NCBI GenBank assembly: GCA_015056865.1
Contig: SVFM01000007.1
Coordinates: 1 to 64,000, forward strand
DNA length: 64,000 nucleotides
DNA from: Lachnospiraceae bacterium
GTDB lineage: Bacteria; Bacillota; Clostridia; Lachnospirales; Lachnospiraceae
Reading direction: 5' to 3'
The position numbers and the translations under genes were made by a program. Below are positions 34,267-43,600 of the stretch, one piece after another (position 1 is the stretch's first letter; the number at the start of each line of letters is the position of its first letter). The notes under the pieces were generated by a model that saw only the letters and a program-made list of their open reading frames with translations, made no database searches and had not been told where the DNA came from.

Positions 34267-35393
34267 CAAAAGAAGATTTTATTAAAGCCGGCTATGTGAA
34301 TTTTGGCTATATTTCCCCAGCACTTTCCTCTGAAAGTACCTATCCTGAATATATTATGGAGAATGTTGCCCGGGCAATCGAAAGACTGAAGAAAATCCAT
34401 AAGGACGATCAAGTTTCTTTTGTATTCATGACAGATCTGCATTATTCGGTCACGGCTAATCATGATATAAGAACAAGGCGGCTGATGAACGCTTATCAGG
34501 ATATTAAAAAAGAGACTGGGATTGAAATGATGATTCTGGGCGGTGATTATGTCAATGATGGCACCAAAGATTATAAACTTAGGAATTATCGGGCCTTAAG
34601 GGAATATCTGAAAGATGAAAAATGGTTTCCGGTTAACGGAAATCATGATGACAACTCCATCTGGGACTTGTGCATCGAAAGTGAAGTGTCCACACATCAC
34701 TTGAGCGCAGAGGAACTTTATGATGAGTTTTACAGTCACCTGCCGTCCCTTGGGGCGGAGTTTGACGTGGTTGGACAGGAACTCTATTATTACTGGGATG
34801 ATCAAAAACAGAAGGTAAGATATATTTTCCTTGATGGAAACGACATACCCTATTCTGTGGATGAAAAGGGAAAATTCAATTATACAAAACAGCATCTTTT
34901 TGCATTGTCCCAAGATCAAATCAACTGGCTTTGTGATAAGGCGCTGGTGCCTCCGGAAGAGGGGTGGGATATAGTCATTACCGCCCATGCTTTCCCCAGG
35001 TGGTGCCAAGGAGAAGTGCAGAGAGATAGGGAGCTTAGATATCTTGAAGTGATAGGGGATATCATTGATGCATACCGCAGCGGCCGGGATCTGAAGAGAA
35101 CTTATTTTAAAAATGAATTTGAGGTTTGTGTGTGCGCAGACTTTTCAAAATACAAAAGAGGAAATATACTCGCCTGCTTTGCAGGGCATCATCATGCGGA
35201 TTTTGAGGAGCGTTCTCAAACAGGCGTGCCCATCATCTATACGGGCAATGTGATCATGTATCAATACAAAGTGCCAAGGATAGATGGAGATAAAACAGAG
35301 CTTTTATTCGATGTCGTGACCATCGACAAAGAGAAAAAGGTGATCTATACAACAAGGATTGGCGCGGGCCAGGACAGGGAGATTCTGTTGTGA
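34263..35393 (+). CDS. Calcineurin-like metallophosphoesterase
   Basis: 376 residues with all metal-binding motifs of the superfamily: FMTDLHYS (D-x-H), LGGDYVND (GDxxxD-like), VNGNHDDN (GNHD), ITAHAF (H) and FAGHHHAD (GHxH). Two metal ions would hydrolyse a phosphomonoester or diester; the substrate is unknown. No signal peptide, so cytoplasmic. It is translationally coupled to the 73-residue membrane protein, and a hairpin (35374-35407) overlaps its stop. Confidence 0.88.
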   Translation: MTKEDFIKAGYVNFGYISPALSSESTYPEYIMENVARAIERLKKIHKDDQVSFVFMTDLHYSVTANHDIRTRRLMNAYQDIKKETGIEMMILGGDYVNDGTKDYKLRNYRALREYLKDEKWFPVNGNHDDNSIWDLCIESEVSTHHLSAEELYDEFYSHLPSLGAEFDVVGQELYYYWDDQKQKVRYIFLDGNDIPYSVDEKGKFNYTKQHLFALSQDQINWLCDKALVPPEEGWDIVITAHAFPRWCQGEVQRDRELRYLEVIGDIIDAYRSGRDLKRTYFKNEFEVCVCADFSKYKRGNILACFAGHHHADFEERSQTGVPIIYTGNVIMYQYKVPRIDGDKTELLFDVVTIDKEKKVIYTTRIGAGQDREILL

Positions 35394-35407
35394 CGGAATC
35401 TCCCTGT
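35374..35407 (+). terminator. Hairpin overlapping the phosphoesterase stop codon
   Basis: ACAGGGAGATTC (35374-35385) pairs with GAATCTCCCTGT (35396-35407); no T-run directly follows. Confidence 0.5.
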
Positions 35408-35451
35408 TGCATATGTGCCGAAAAAAATTATCAAAAAAACAAAAAAAGTAG

Positions 35452-35479
35452 TTGCAATTTTTGAAAAAGTGATTATAAT
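35452..35479 (+). promoter_or_regulatory. Promoter of the Tad pilus operon
   Basis: TTGCAA (35452-35457), 16 bp, TATAAT (35474-35479). The leader to the first gene is about 190 bases; it contains a TTGCGC/GCGCAG hairpin but no riboswitch that I can name. Confidence 0.5.
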
Positions 35480-35674
35480 AAACTTTACCAAGTGCGATAC
35501 AAGGTCTGAAACATCATTTGCACAGGGTCTTATATCATCAATTTGCGCATTTCAATTTCAGCGCAGGGAATCCATTTTATTATAACAAAGAATATGTTTT
35601 GCTTTTGGGAAAATTCTGCCCTTTCGTAAAGCGATCCAACAAATCAAAAAATTTAATAAGTAAGAGGTGAAGGA

Positions 35675-36832
35675 ATGCAGCTTGGAAAAAAAGATAATGC
35701 GCCGGAGAACCTTTATGAAAGTATGCCTGAAAAGGAACTGTACTTGAAGATAAGGGATGATCTGTTGCATTCTCGTACCGGGATAAGGCTGGAGGAACAG
35801 CTGGCTGAAAAAAATCCCGATAAATTTCTGAAGGAGATCAATGAATATATCAGACGTGTATATAGGATCTCGGAGGAAAAGATAAGACATTTTGATATTT
35901 ATATTGAAAATTATATTTTTGGCTTTCACGTATTGACGGATGTGATGAAAGCTAAAGACATCTCTGACATCAAGGTTTTGGCTTGGAACAATGTACGGAT
36001 CAAACAGTTGGGCAAAAGAAAGGGAACTCGCATTTCTTTTTGGTCCGCAGAGGATTTCAGAGGGTTCGTGGAAATGATCGCGGTCAAGAATGGTGTGAAT
36101 ACCGGCAAGGCAAATGCGATCCAGACTTTTACAGACAAGGACAGTAGCGAAGAGTTCATTTATCGTTTTGACATCTCTATGGGTTCCATCAATAGCACTG
36201 GCGAACCCTATCTTCATATCAGAAAAATACCCAAGGAAAAGAAAACAGTGAAGGACCTTATTGCCATGCAAATGATGGATGGAAAACTGGCAGAATATCT
36301 GTGCCGCAGACGCAAAGAAGGGTACCTGATCATATGTGGCAAAAACGGATCCGGTAAGACCTATCTTCTGAATGCGTTGCTGGATGAAATTCCGGATGAG
36401 GAGTCTGTACTGGTGGTTCAGGAGAATGAGGAATTATTCAGTAGTAGGCATCCGGATATGATGTTTCAGCACATAGAGGTTCGCTATGGGCTAAAGGAGT
36501 TGGTGATAAACGGCTTGCTTATGGATATTGACCATATGATCATTGGTGAGATAAAGGGAGAGGAAGCCCTGTATTTTATCAGTGCCGCATTGTCCGGTTG
36601 TACCGGGATGACGACGATCCACAGCGCGGATGCGGCAGGCGCGTTGGATAAGCTGGCGGATTATTGCAAGTGGGCAAGTGACTACAGCAGGGAAGAAATC
36701 TTCAAGATGTTGTCTTGTGTAAAAACTTTGGTGTTTGTAAAAGATTTTCAGATCAAAGAAATTGTGGAAAATCACGGAGAGAACAGACTGGAGCTGGTTT
36801 ATGACAAAGTGAAAGGAGTGAATCAATTGTGA
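35675..36832 (+). CDS. Tad/CpaF-type secretion ATPase
   Basis: 385 residues of the T2SS/T4P/T4SS ATPase superfamily, TadA/CpaF branch. Walker A reads ICGKNGSGKTYLL (about 225), the aspartate box VVQENEELF follows, Walker B is DHMIIGEIKGEEALYFISAALSGC, and the His box TTIHSAD. It powers pilus assembly from the cytoplasmic side. GAGGTGAAGG precedes the ATG. Its stop overlaps the next gene by 4 bases, and the following genes supply the rest of a Flp-type pilus machine. No TadZ/CpaE-type gene is seen. Confidence 0.9.
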   Translation: MQLGKKDNAPENLYESMPEKELYLKIRDDLLHSRTGIRLEEQLAEKNPDKFLKEINEYIRRVYRISEEKIRHFDIYIENYIFGFHVLTDVMKAKDISDIKVLAWNNVRIKQLGKRKGTRISFWSAEDFRGFVEMIAVKNGVNTGKANAIQTFTDKDSSEEFIYRFDISMGSINSTGEPYLHIRKIPKEKKTVKDLIAMQMMDGKLAEYLCRRRKEGYLIICGKNGSGKTYLLNALLDEIPDEESVLVVQENEELFSSRHPDMMFQHIEVRYGLKELVINGLLMDIDHMIIGEIKGEEALYFISAALSGCTGMTTIHSADAAGALDKLADYCKWASDYSREEIFKMLSCVKTLVFVKDFQIKEIVENHGENRLELVYDKVKGVNQL

Positions 36833-37755
36833 AAATAGTGCTTTTTATACTTTTGGCTGTGGGAATGTACTTTCTGGTCAGAGCAGTTCGTGACTATGAG
36901 CCGGCGGGCAAGATACGTGAAAAAATCGATGAGCTGTACCGGCGACGTCTCTTGAATACAGAGTTGGAAAAGAGAGGGGTGCTTGAAAAATATTTGGACA
37001 GGCTGGAGGAACATCTGTTGCAGGCCGGAGTAAAAAGTTTTTCTCCCAAGCTGAGTGTTGAATTTTACTTTTTATTCAATGTAGTGGAATTTACTTTGAT
37101 ATTTTGTCTGTCCGGAGAGGGCATTTTGGTGCCCCTTTTAAAGGCCGGTGCAGCCATATATATGAACAAAATGATTCTTGATATTTTGCGTTACCGCAGG
37201 AGAAAGGTGGTAGAAAAGCATTTATTGGCATTTTTGAATCTGGTCAGTGACTATTCCCTTTCGGAGAGTGAAATCACCACTATCTTCTTTCGGTGCGGTC
37301 AGTTAATGCCGAGGGTTTTGAGGGAAGCATTGACAAAGTGCCATTTAAGTGCCGCCAATAGTGGTAATTCTGAGAAAGCTTTATGTGAGCTGCGCAGAAG
37401 CGTTGACCACTTTCTCTTTCAGGAAATCATATTGCTTTTGGAGGTGTGCAGCCTGGGAGACAGTGATTACCGGAAAGTGATCAATGGATGCAGAGGCATG
37501 GTAAGCCGTTATTTAAAAGAGGAAAAGGAGAAGGTTTCTGTGGTGCGCAGTCTGGTGATCGAAGCCCTCCTGATGACAGGGGTGGCAGTATATGGTATCA
37601 GTACCATGCTGAAAGAGTTTGGGGGTAATACCGGATCCGGGAATGGTATGGTGGATTTCTTTTTTCATAGTGGAGCCGGACAAATTTGCCTGATCATATA
37701 TCTCCTTCTTTGTTTTGCCATGCTTCAGGCAATTCTTAAATTCGCGAAAAGGTAG
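36829..37755 (+). CDS. Tad pilus inner-membrane protein (TadB-like)
   Basis: 308 residues. An N-terminal membrane helix (IVLFILLAVGMYFLV), a helical cytoplasmic part, and C-terminal membrane segments (LVIEALLMTGVAVYGIS and GQICLIIYLLLCFAMLQAIL) give the T2SS F/TadB layout, though the sequence is diverged. TadB and TadC together form the platform through which the ATPase drives pilin. It starts with GTG at 36829 behind AAAGGAG and overlaps the ATPase gene; the TadC-like gene follows after 9 bases. Confidence 0.75.
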   Translation: MKIVLFILLAVGMYFLVRAVRDYEPAGKIREKIDELYRRRLLNTELEKRGVLEKYLDRLEEHLLQAGVKSFSPKLSVEFYFLFNVVEFTLIFCLSGEGILVPLLKAGAAIYMNKMILDILRYRRRKVVEKHLLAFLNLVSDYSLSESEITTIFFRCGQLMPRVLREALTKCHLSAANSGNSEKALCELRRSVDHFLFQEIILLLEVCSLGDSDYRKVINGCRGMVSRYLKEEKEKVSVVRSLVIEALLMTGVAVYGISTMLKEFGGNTGSGNGMVDFFFHSGAGQICLIIYLLLCFAMLQAILKFAKR

Positions 37756-37764
37756 GTAAGGGGC

Positions 37765-38619
37765 ATGGAAAAAATGTTTCAAATGTTGGATGCAACCCGA
37801 ATGCACATATTGGTTGTGGGTGCGGCCCTGGTGTTTTGCCTTTTTGCCGGACTGGGATTTGGTTTGCTTTATCGCAAAGGAAGGCTTTGGAAGGAAATTT
37901 GCCGGACCATAGAAGCTTCTTTCAGGGATGGGAGCAGACCGGGATATCAGAAACTGCACAGGTGGCTGAAAGCTGTGGGCGCAGAGTATGTGGTAAAGGG
38001 ATTTGAAGATCCTCTTCGATTTCTTACCATAAACGCAATACTTGTGATCACAAGCGTAATCGTATTTGGGATATTATCCAATTTTTTTGTGGGGATTGTG
38101 GTTGCAACGGCATTGGTTGCCACAGAGATTTTTATGTTGGTGGTAATTGATAAGAAAAGTAACCGGGATATGCTGGATGATATTTCATTTTTGTATGATG
38201 CAACTGCTATCCAGTTGTCCTGTAACATTTATGTGATCCGGGCTGTTTCCAATTGCTTGATCTATATCCGGACCAAAAGATTAAAGGAGGCATTGATGGA
38301 GCTATGCGGTAATCTGGCCCTGGGTGGTGACGTAGGAGAGGCAACAAGAGATCTTAGCGAAAAGTTTCATAATGAATATCTGGATACTTTTTGCAATGTG
38401 ATTGTGCAGATCACAACAGAAACCGGTCAGGTGGGGAAGTTGATCGATGATATGTCGCAACAATTATTAATACTTAAGGAAACGGATTTTGCCGGTAGGA
38501 AAAAATCCACGGAAAACAAACTGCAATGTTGTATCATAGGAATTTTTATTACATTTACAGGGCTTATTTTTTATCTTTGCATTGTCAGTATGTCTGGTAG
38601 CGCAAACACACTGTTTTAG
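37765..38619 (+). CDS. Tad pilus inner-membrane protein (TadC-like)
   Basis: 284 residues with an N-terminal helix (LVVGAALVFCLFAGLGFGLLY), a central pair (AILVITSVIVFGILSNFFVGIVVATALVATEIFML is one continuous hydrophobic block), a T2SS F-like cytoplasmic domain with LGGDVGEATRDLSEKF and a C-terminal helix (CIIGIFITFTGLIFYLCIVSM). It is the second platform protein of the pilus. The ATG follows AAGGGG. The pilin gene comes next after 55 bases with its own strong ribosome site. Confidence 0.75.
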   Translation: MEKMFQMLDATRMHILVVGAALVFCLFAGLGFGLLYRKGRLWKEICRTIEASFRDGSRPGYQKLHRWLKAVGAEYVVKGFEDPLRFLTINAILVITSVIVFGILSNFFVGIVVATALVATEIFMLVVIDKKSNRDMLDDISFLYDATAIQLSCNIYVIRAVSNCLIYIRTKRLKEALMELCGNLALGGDVGEATRDLSEKFHNEYLDTFCNVIVQITTETGQVGKLIDDMSQQLLILKETDFAGRKKSTENKLQCCIIGIFITFTGLIFYLCIVSMSGSANTLF

Positions 38620-38674
38620 CGGTATAAGAGGTAAAAACCTTTTATATAGAAAAAATTTAAGGAGGTTCTCGAAT

Positions 38675-38908
38675 ATGAGAAACAAAGTGAATGCTCTTGT
38701 GACCAGAGCAAAGAATATGGTCATGATAGGAATGGACAGAAAGGATGCAGGTATCGAAACCCTCATGGTGATTGCGCTGGTGTGTGTGGTGGCAGTGGCG
38801 CTGACGGCCTTGTTCCGGACAGAAGCAGGTACCATGATCGGTAACATTTTTGAGACTATGAATACCAATATCAACGACACTCTGTTCAAAGAATTCGGCA
38901 CAGTCTAA
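38675..38908 (+). CDS. Flp-like major pilin subunit
   Basis: 77 residues from ATG 38675 behind AAGGAGG. A basic leader of about 25 residues ends in RKDAG, followed by IETLMVIALVCVVAVALTALF, the hydrophobic pilin helix with a glutamate at its start, and a short polar tail. This matches class IVb/Flp pilins; cleavage after the Gly by the prepilin peptidase at 43832-44347 is likely. A strong hairpin follows the stop, which would raise the dose of pilin over the later genes of the operon. Confidence 0.75.
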   Translation: MRNKVNALVTRAKNMVMIGMDRKDAGIETLMVIALVCVVAVALTALFRTEAGTMIGNIFETMNTNINDTLFKEFGTV

Positions 38909-38922
38909 GCCGGATAAATCAG

Positions 38923-38955
38923 AAAAGGAGCAGGGCACAGGTTCCTGCTCCTTTT
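38923..38955 (+). terminator. Intra-operon terminator after the pilin gene
   Basis: 12-bp stem AAAAGGAGCAGG/CCTGCTCCTTTT with a 9-base loop and terminal T residues, between the pilin and the next pilus gene. Confidence 0.7.
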
Positions 38956-38978
38956 GCAAATTAAAGGAAAGATGAGGG

Positions 38979-39392
38979 ATGGAAGTGTTTAGAAAGGACA
39001 AAGGGATTCTGGAACAATTTCTTCCTGCAATCGTGGTGATCCTGTTGTTGGCAGTGCTTTGGACGGGTTCCATGGTCGCCGCTTCAAACATTGACAGAAG
39101 CACAGATATTCATCATGTGGCCAGAACCTATTTGCTGCGAATGGAAACGGATGGGTATCTGACGAAGCAAAACAGATATTTGCTTGAGGAAGAATTGGAG
39201 GCACTGGGTGTGACGGATGTTGATCTAAAGGGAACCAGCTTTGAAGATGTTGGTTATGGAAATAAAGTTGAATTGGTTATCCGAGGCATAGCAAACCTGA
39301 AAGATGTAAGCTTTAAGGGCTTTGGATCGCCGATGATGACAAAGCGGCAGGCGGAAGTGACAATACGTAAAGTGTCTATTGCAAAAAATTAG
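38979..39392 (+). CDS. Tad minor pilin-like protein (TadE/DUF4320 type)
   Basis: 137 residues. A short leader ending RKDKG is followed by a hydrophobic helix (ILEQFLPAIVVILLLAVLWTGSMVAASNI) and an extracellular domain of about 95 residues. The arrangement is that of TadE-like pseudopilins; the DUF4320 family, common in Clostridial Tad loci, is my best match. A shared KDxG before the helix links it to the same peptidase as the major pilin. It is followed after 4 bases by another pilin-like gene. Confidence 0.7.
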   Translation: MEVFRKDKGILEQFLPAIVVILLLAVLWTGSMVAASNIDRSTDIHHVARTYLLRMETDGYLTKQNRYLLEEELEALGVTDVDLKGTSFEDVGYGNKVELVIRGIANLKDVSFKGFGSPMMTKRQAEVTIRKVSIAKN

Positions 39393-39396
39393 GAAT

Positions 39397-39975
39397 ATGA
39401 AGAGAAGAATGAAGAGAAAGGATGCAGGTACTATATTTAATCCTGTGATGTTTCTGGTGCTTTTGATGCTGAGCGCGCAGCTGCTGATAATGTTCGTGGA
39501 GTATAGACGTGTCGCTTGGTTATCCGGCGTTGTGACAAATGTCATGACGGATGCTCTTTTGGGCGCGGGTACATTAAATGAGTACGAAGTATATCACTAT
39601 GGCAGGACAGGAGAATTGGAGATTTTGTATCCGGAAGAGAAATATCATATTTTTCAGGATATTTTGTGTGAAGAATTGAGACTGATGCCTGATATGGGGG
39701 TGACAGATAACAGCGTGGCACTGATAAAAGATGGGGTTAAAATAAAAGACTTTAAGATATACAGTGTTCAGGGTTCGGATATTACAGTCTATGACTTTGA
39801 TGAAAGGGCTGACTATACAGTCCATAGGATGGAAAATATGACAGGAGTCTTTGCGTCAGAAAACGGTGAGGTCATAGAAGATACCGCATTGGTGGCTGAA
39901 ATAGGATTTACCGTAGAGTTTTTGGGAATGCCGGTGGAAGTGTGTAAATATCACATGGTTGATTTGGGAAGCTGA
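39397..39975 (+). CDS. Second Tad minor pilin-like protein
   Basis: 192 residues from ATG 39397, four bases after the previous stop. The leader reads MKRRMKRKDAG, then a hydrophobic helix TIFNPVMFLVLLMLSAQLLIMFV and an exported domain rich in strands (TGELEILYPEEKYHIFQDIL, IKDFKIYSVQGSDITVYDF). Unlike the other two it lacks a glutamate shortly after the Gly. It may be a minor or tip subunit. No close family is recalled. Confidence 0.65.
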   Translation: MKRRMKRKDAGTIFNPVMFLVLLMLSAQLLIMFVEYRRVAWLSGVVTNVMTDALLGAGTLNEYEVYHYGRTGELEILYPEEKYHIFQDILCEELRLMPDMGVTDNSVALIKDGVKIKDFKIYSVQGSDITVYDFDERADYTVHRMENMTGVFASENGEVIEDTALVAEIGFTVEFLGMPVEVCKYHMVDLGS

Positions 39976-39988
39976 TGGAGGAAAATGA

Positions 39989-40636
39989 ATGCAAGAAAAG
40001 AAAGGAAAAATGAATAAGGTATGGCCTGTTGTCTTATGTCTGCTTTTGGCCGGAGGTGTGTTTGTGTTTTTGCTGAAGGTGGAAAAAAGGCAGCTTGCTC
40101 CGTATGAAAAATGTAAAGTGGTAGTGGCGGTTACCCAGGTCGCAGCAAAAACGGAAATAACCGGAGATAATTTGACCAAGTTTTTTGCGGTGGAAGAAAG
40201 ATATTTGTCTGACACCCCGCAAGCGGCCTATCTGAAAGCGGAAGATTTGGTGGGACAGTATGTCTTAACCGGTATCGATGAGGGAAGTGTGGTCACAAAA
40301 AGTATGTTGGGAGCGCTGGACGAGGATCGCACAGATACAGTGCTTTTGAGTGTTAATATGGAAAACCTGGAACACAGCGTGGCAGGTACTTTGAGAGTAG
40401 GTGATCGGATTGATATCTATACTGTTATGTTGGATGAGGAAAAAGAGCCAATAGTGGAAAAAGTGTTGGGCAACGTGACTATCGAAAGAAGTTATACCGG
40501 TGCAGGGGCACCCATTTTGAAAGAGGATGATAGTTCTATTGCAAAGTATATCACAATCGCTGTTCACAAACATGAGGTGGAAACTTTTTACCGTGCATTG
40601 GAAAATCGGAGGATTGAGATTGTAAAACATCTATGA
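39989..40636 (+). CDS. CpaB/RcpC-like SAF-domain pilus protein
   Basis: 215 residues. After a basic start comes a membrane anchor (VWPVVLCLLLAGGVFVFLL), then an SAF domain at about 40-115 (VVVAVTQVAAKTEITGDNLTKFF ... EGSVVTKSML) and a strand-rich part ending near RRIEIVKHL. CpaB/RcpC proteins assist Flp pilus assembly at the cell surface, perhaps by binding glycan strands. GGAGGAAA precedes the ATG. Its stop overlaps the start of the large secreted protein by 4 bases, so both are made together. Confidence 0.8.
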   Translation: MQEKKGKMNKVWPVVLCLLLAGGVFVFLLKVEKRQLAPYEKCKVVVAVTQVAAKTEITGDNLTKFFAVEERYLSDTPQAAYLKAEDLVGQYVLTGIDEGSVVTKSMLGALDEDRTDTVLLSVNMENLEHSVAGTLRVGDRIDIYTVMLDEEKEPIVEKVLGNVTIERSYTGAGAPILKEDDSSIAKYITIAVHKHEVETFYRALENRRIEIVKHL

Positions 40637-43600
40637 AGAAAATATTAGTTAAACTTATGTATATATATGTTTTTTGTATGTTTTTCACACCGTTAAGGGT
40701 GGATGCTGCTTCTGTAACAAGGGATATGAATCAATATCAAAATGTAACGTTGAGCCCGGATGGCTCAGAAAGAGCCTGGACTACAGATTTGGGAGATAAA
40801 ACAAATGAATGTCTGCCCTATGGATACACCGTTAATATAAATTCTCAGGCTGCCGGGCAAGAGCTGAAGGAAGGAGAACATTATTATAAAACCAAAGCTG
40901 TGGGCAGTGTAACTATTGGCAAATGGGTCGTAAAGCAATCTCCTGGGCAATGTGTTCATGATACGGTGGTAAAAGATACGTTTGCCGGATTTCACTACCA
41001 AAATGAAATTTGCAGAGCATATTACAACAATGGATGGCTTGCTTATTGTGCAGATTGTGGAGAGGAAGTTGCCCAGATGATCATTTATGGGAGGGAGGCA
41101 ACTGTCAGTCAGATCACATCTATGCTGGCGTCTTCTATATATGTGTATCTTTGCCCTCATTGTAATCATTTGGAGCAGGGAATGGAGTATCAGCATATGT
41201 GTAAGGCGATTTCAAGTAACAGATACAGAATAACTTACAGGGCCAATGCACCGGAAGGTTCTAATGTGGCGGGATATATGGCGCCTACGTTGCACATGTA
41301 TAATAATAGTGATGCATATAACGGGAAGCCTTCATCAGTGGAGGGATATACAGATACGGCTCTCAGGAAAAACAGTTATACATGTGAGGGGTATGTTTTT
41401 ACTGGGTGGAATACCGCTTCGGATGGCAGCGGCAATCTTTTGAGAGATGAGCAGGCAGTGATAAATTTAACATCTCAAGACGATGGGGTGGTAGAATTAT
41501 ATGCCCAGTGGGTAAAAGCAGAAAGTTTGTTGCAGATAGATGCAGCAGGCGGTACTTATAGCGGGAAAAAAGTTTATGAGAGGAAACAAAGCTATGGGAC
41601 CAGCTATAAGATTGACAGCAGCCTTGTTGTGCCACCCTCCGGTTACGAAGTCCGCTTTGTAACAAATGGTGGGGAGGAGATTGATCCGATCACCACCACA
41701 AAAGATTTTTCTCATTGGGAGATCCAGTCTGGGTTTGTAGGAGAATTTAAGGATGATATTTATAAATTTACCGGTGAGGATGGGACGGTTGACAGGATAC
41801 AGGCAAAATATTTGAATCATAAATTTGCACTTCCTGAGTGCAGGGCAGAAAATTTATCCTTGGTGGGATGGTATGATAATCCTGAACTGGATGAATCCGG
41901 GTTTATGGGGAAACCGGGAGAGGAAGTGACGGTAGACAAAAATACAGTGCTCTATGCAAAGTGGTCTGCACTTACTTTGTGGGCATATGACAATTACGAA
42001 TCTTATGGGGGTGTGGGAGCAGTTGATCTAACTTGGAGTCAAAAGGATGGAAGGAGTAAGTATTACAAACTTTATCAGTCTGCTGATAAAGAGAATTGGA
42101 AGGAGATCTTTTCAGGAGACGATGTTTGTAGTAGTGTCAGTATTTCATTGACTTATGATGCAAGCTGCCAAGGCGCAACTTATGAGGTTCCGTATACAGG
42201 TAATTATGTGTTGACTGCGTATGGAGCAAAGGGTGGTGATTACAGCAGTGATTATGTTGGTGGCAGAGGAAGTGGTGTAACGGCTGTCTATTGGTTGCAA
42301 CAGGGTGATGTGCTGACGGTATATCCGGGGACAGAAGGAAACGGATTGGCGGGTGGCACAAATGGAAACGGAGCAGATGGCGGAACTTCTGACAGTGATC
42401 TTGGCTGTGGGGGCGGGGCTGCCACAGAGATTTATTTGACCAGAGACGGGACAAGGACGCTTCTATTGATAGCCGGCGGTGGGGGCGGTGCCAATGCCTA
42501 TGCTTCCGGCGGAGACGGCGGGAGTAATGGTGGAAATGGACTGGATAGGAGAGGCGTTGACGGAGTGGGTGCCGGAGGTGGCGGCGCAGTGGGTGGTATG
42601 AATGGAACGTTTGCATATCATAAGCATACTACGGAAGACTGTGGTTATCATGTGCATGACGGTAGTGCCGTGAAAAGAGGAACTTGTTATCCTACCAGAG
42701 AGATAGTGGGATATGATGAAGAAATAAGGAATGGAGGATATTGCCTTACCTGTGGTGATACTGTATGGCAAGGACATGGGTACCTTGGGTGGCATGAGGA
42801 TCAAGGACATGAGGTCGAATGGGAAGAATTGTCATTTGGATCCACACCTATTTATGGTAATTATATATTTGATTGCCCTTATGATATAGGCCGGAATACA
42901 GTTGGGTATTTGTGCGGACTGACAGAAACCACAATCAGTGTAGCTTCTGCATCCTATGGAGGCAGTAGTTATGCATCATCCGGATTTGGGGGTAAGAATA
43001 TTCAAGTGGAAAGTGGGATCAATTGCGGACCCGGAAAGGTGGTGATTACAAGCCAAGATATAGGGTATACAGAACTGACAAAATTGGAGGATGTGCCGGC
43101 GAAAGATCAAGAGGCTCCGGGAGTGATCACAGAATACCAAAAAACCGTGATAGATGAAAAACGGTGTCGGATTACTGTGGCCGAACCGATGGATTACGGT
43201 ACATTGTATTATCACATGGTTGAGAGCTACGAAAGTGAAACGATGGAGAAACTTTTGAGATCCAATATAACTGAAAATACATTGGTAAGCGGAGTGGCGG
43301 GATATCGGTATTATACAGATGATGATCCGGACGGAACAGTAACCGCCATGCATTTCTGGATGACGGACAATACTTTGGATATGGAAATGGAAAATAAATA
43401 TCTCCATATTGCAGCAGTAGATGTGGCAGGAAACATAGGGCCTACGACGCACATTCAGGTGGATTTCTTGGAGTTTGCGTTGGAGGCAGAACTCCGAAGA
43501 AGCAGATATCCTTATGATGGGGACTTTAAGGCGGGGGATGGTGCCGTTGTCACGGTTACAACATGGGGGTATGCAGATAAGGTAATCATTGCATTTCCGG

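Noticed and set aside
35490-35560. Possible cyclic di-GMP riboswitch before the pilus operon (GCACAGGG)
   Set aside because: Only one short conserved word is present; the second conserved stem and the GGGACGCAAAGCC-type part are missing.
42463-42810. Tandem repeat or CRISPR-like pattern in the glycine-rich part of the adhesin gene
   Set aside because: The repetition comes from GGN codons for glycine and has no regular unit or spacer.
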